In this document: positions 63,332 through 64,000 of the stretch, one piece after another
Layout of the letters: the number at the start of each line of letters is the position of its first letter
Position numbering within the stretch: the first letter of the stretch is position 1
Position numbers and translations under genes: made by a program
NCBI GenBank assembly: GCA_963746255.1
Contig: CAVVAJ010000009.1
Coordinates: 992,001-1,056,000, forward strand
Reading direction: 5' to 3'
Length of the DNA: 64,000 bases
Source: DAOVXM01 sp963746255
GTDB lineage: Bacteria > Chloroflexota > Anaerolineae > Anaerolineales > UBA4823
The notes under the pieces: model-generated
Told to the model about the DNA's origin: nothing
The model's input: the letters and a program-made list of their open reading frames with translations, nothing else
Database searches by the model: none

Positions 63332-64000
63332 GAAATACCAAGCGCACTTTTGGATTAGGAACAACTTTCATTCTAATCACCATAACATTATTCCTGATCT
63401 CTCTAGGAGTTGGAGTTCAAATCCAAACCAGTAACGCAAGCTTCAGCGAGCAGGCTGACAATACCAATCCCATTATCTCGGTAGAAACAGCCCCACCTAT
63501 TCCTGATAATCCAATTGCCGACTTGATCAGTATCAGCGCGGCGGATTCGGACGGCTACGCGACCGTTTCTGGCAAGGCTGGTTCGGTTGCTGCCAACGCC
63601 TATGTCGGGATAGTAAACCTCAACACCCGCTCTGTCATCACCACTACTGCTGACGCACAAGGCGCATTTCTGACGGCACCCATCTTCGCGCCCCCAGGTG
63701 CATGGCTGCAGGTCAAGCACGATTTGGATGGGGAGCGCGTCCAAGCACTTTGGCGACAAGCCCAAGACAAGAAATTTGATGCAACTATCGGTCAATACAA
63801 TGGTGCCCCCGGTACAATTCTGCGCGCTGGCGAATTGCCCGGACGGCAAGAGAATATCCAAGAATTCGCCATTGTGGGCGCATTTTTTACTGAAACCGAT
63901 AGCGACTGGGCTGGTTGGGGCATCACCGGCACACTAGAGCTACCCCCGGGAACCGATACGTCTAGTTTCAATGTCCAAGCTGGTGATGTGATCACTATTA
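63328..64000 (+). CDS. Exported protein, 5' part only (cut by window edge)
   Basis: 224 codons in the window. Signal-anchor helix FILITITLFLISLGVGVQIQ, then a beta-rich region with SAADSDGYATVSGKAGSVAA and AYVGIVNLNT, reminiscent of carboxypeptidase-regulatory-like or Ig-like repeat modules. Not identified further. Its ATG 63328 overlaps the upstream TGA, so it is made together with the cytochrome protein. Confidence 0.65.
   Translation, partial: MRNTKRTFGLGTTFILITITLFLISLGVGVQIQTSNASFSEQADNTNPIISVETAPPIPDNPIADLISISAADSDGYATVSGKAGSVAANAYVGIVNLNTRSVITTTADAQGAFLTAPIFAPPGAWLQVKHDLDGERVQALWRQAQDKKFDATIGQYNGAPGTILRAGELPGRQENIQEFAIVGAFFTETDSDWAGWGITGTLELPPGTDTSSFNVQAGDVITI

Overview
The window looks like a chromosome segment of a non-phototrophic, probably anaerobic or facultative member of the Chloroflexota, most likely Anaerolineae. 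This is inferred, not proven. The reasons are a bacterial staygreen (SGR) homologue of the kind known from Anaerolineae, an oxygen-sensitive glycyl-radical enzyme with its activase, many Fe-S proteins, HlyD/MacB-type exporters, lipoproteins with Pro/Thr-rich linkers, and a very short asparaginase. No rRNA, tRNA, CRISPR array, prophage or intact transposase was recognised.

Layout. 1-5.4 kb: partial threonine synthase, a LuxR remnant, a short asparaginase, an Fe-S protein, and a divergent two-gene ABC exporter. 5.5-9.9 kb: a minus-strand glycyl-radical operon (enzyme, activase, flavin split-barrel protein). 10-17.5 kb: a likely inactive alpha/beta hydrolase, an EEP-family lipoprotein, RDD, LysM/M23 and serine-hydrolase genes, and two small membrane genes. 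17.9-32 kb: the most distinctive region. A B12-binding MerR regulator of CarH/LitR type heads a run with an SDR, an SRPBCC protein, a CrtI-like oxidoreductase, lactate dehydrogenase and photolyase. Next come a Rieske oxygenase, a peroxiredoxin whose active-site Cys codon is UGA (probable selenoprotein), a His-rich membrane protein, SGR, a frameshifted epimerase and an MFS transporter. 32-39 kb: two tandem HlyD adaptors, MacB-like ATPase and permease, a lipoprotein and its decayed paralogue. 39-49 kb: glycosyltransferase, DoxX, DinB pseudogene, two-component system, three secreted or anchored proteins, UbiB-like kinase. 49-55 kb: frameshifted P-type ATPase, GlgX, PH-AlbA fusion, GH1 remnant. 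55.7-61 kb: TetR regulator divergent from a three-gene ABC exporter. 61-64 kb: beta-propeller/di-haem protein and a truncated exported protein.

How the parts fit. Three tandem 11-bp direct repeats (each GA or TG, then CA, usually ending TT) overlap the -35 box of four sigma70-like promoters: the CarH-like gene, the divergent degV pseudogene, the UGA-peroxiredoxin operon, and the distant ABC exporter at 3.3 kb. This is the operator layout expected for CarH. I infer a B12/light-responsive regulon joining DNA photorepair, lipid or carotenoid oxidation, peroxide defence, tetrapyrrole handling and export. The linkage of a CarH-type switch, a likely Sec peroxiredoxin, an SGR dechelatase homologue and a Rieske oxygenase in an apparently non-photosynthetic genome is the main candidate for a new system.

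Gene decay is common. DegV, DinB, LuxR, GH1 and one lipoprotein are pseudogenes. The epimerase and the P-type ATPase each carry one +1 frameshift that could be real or an assembly error.
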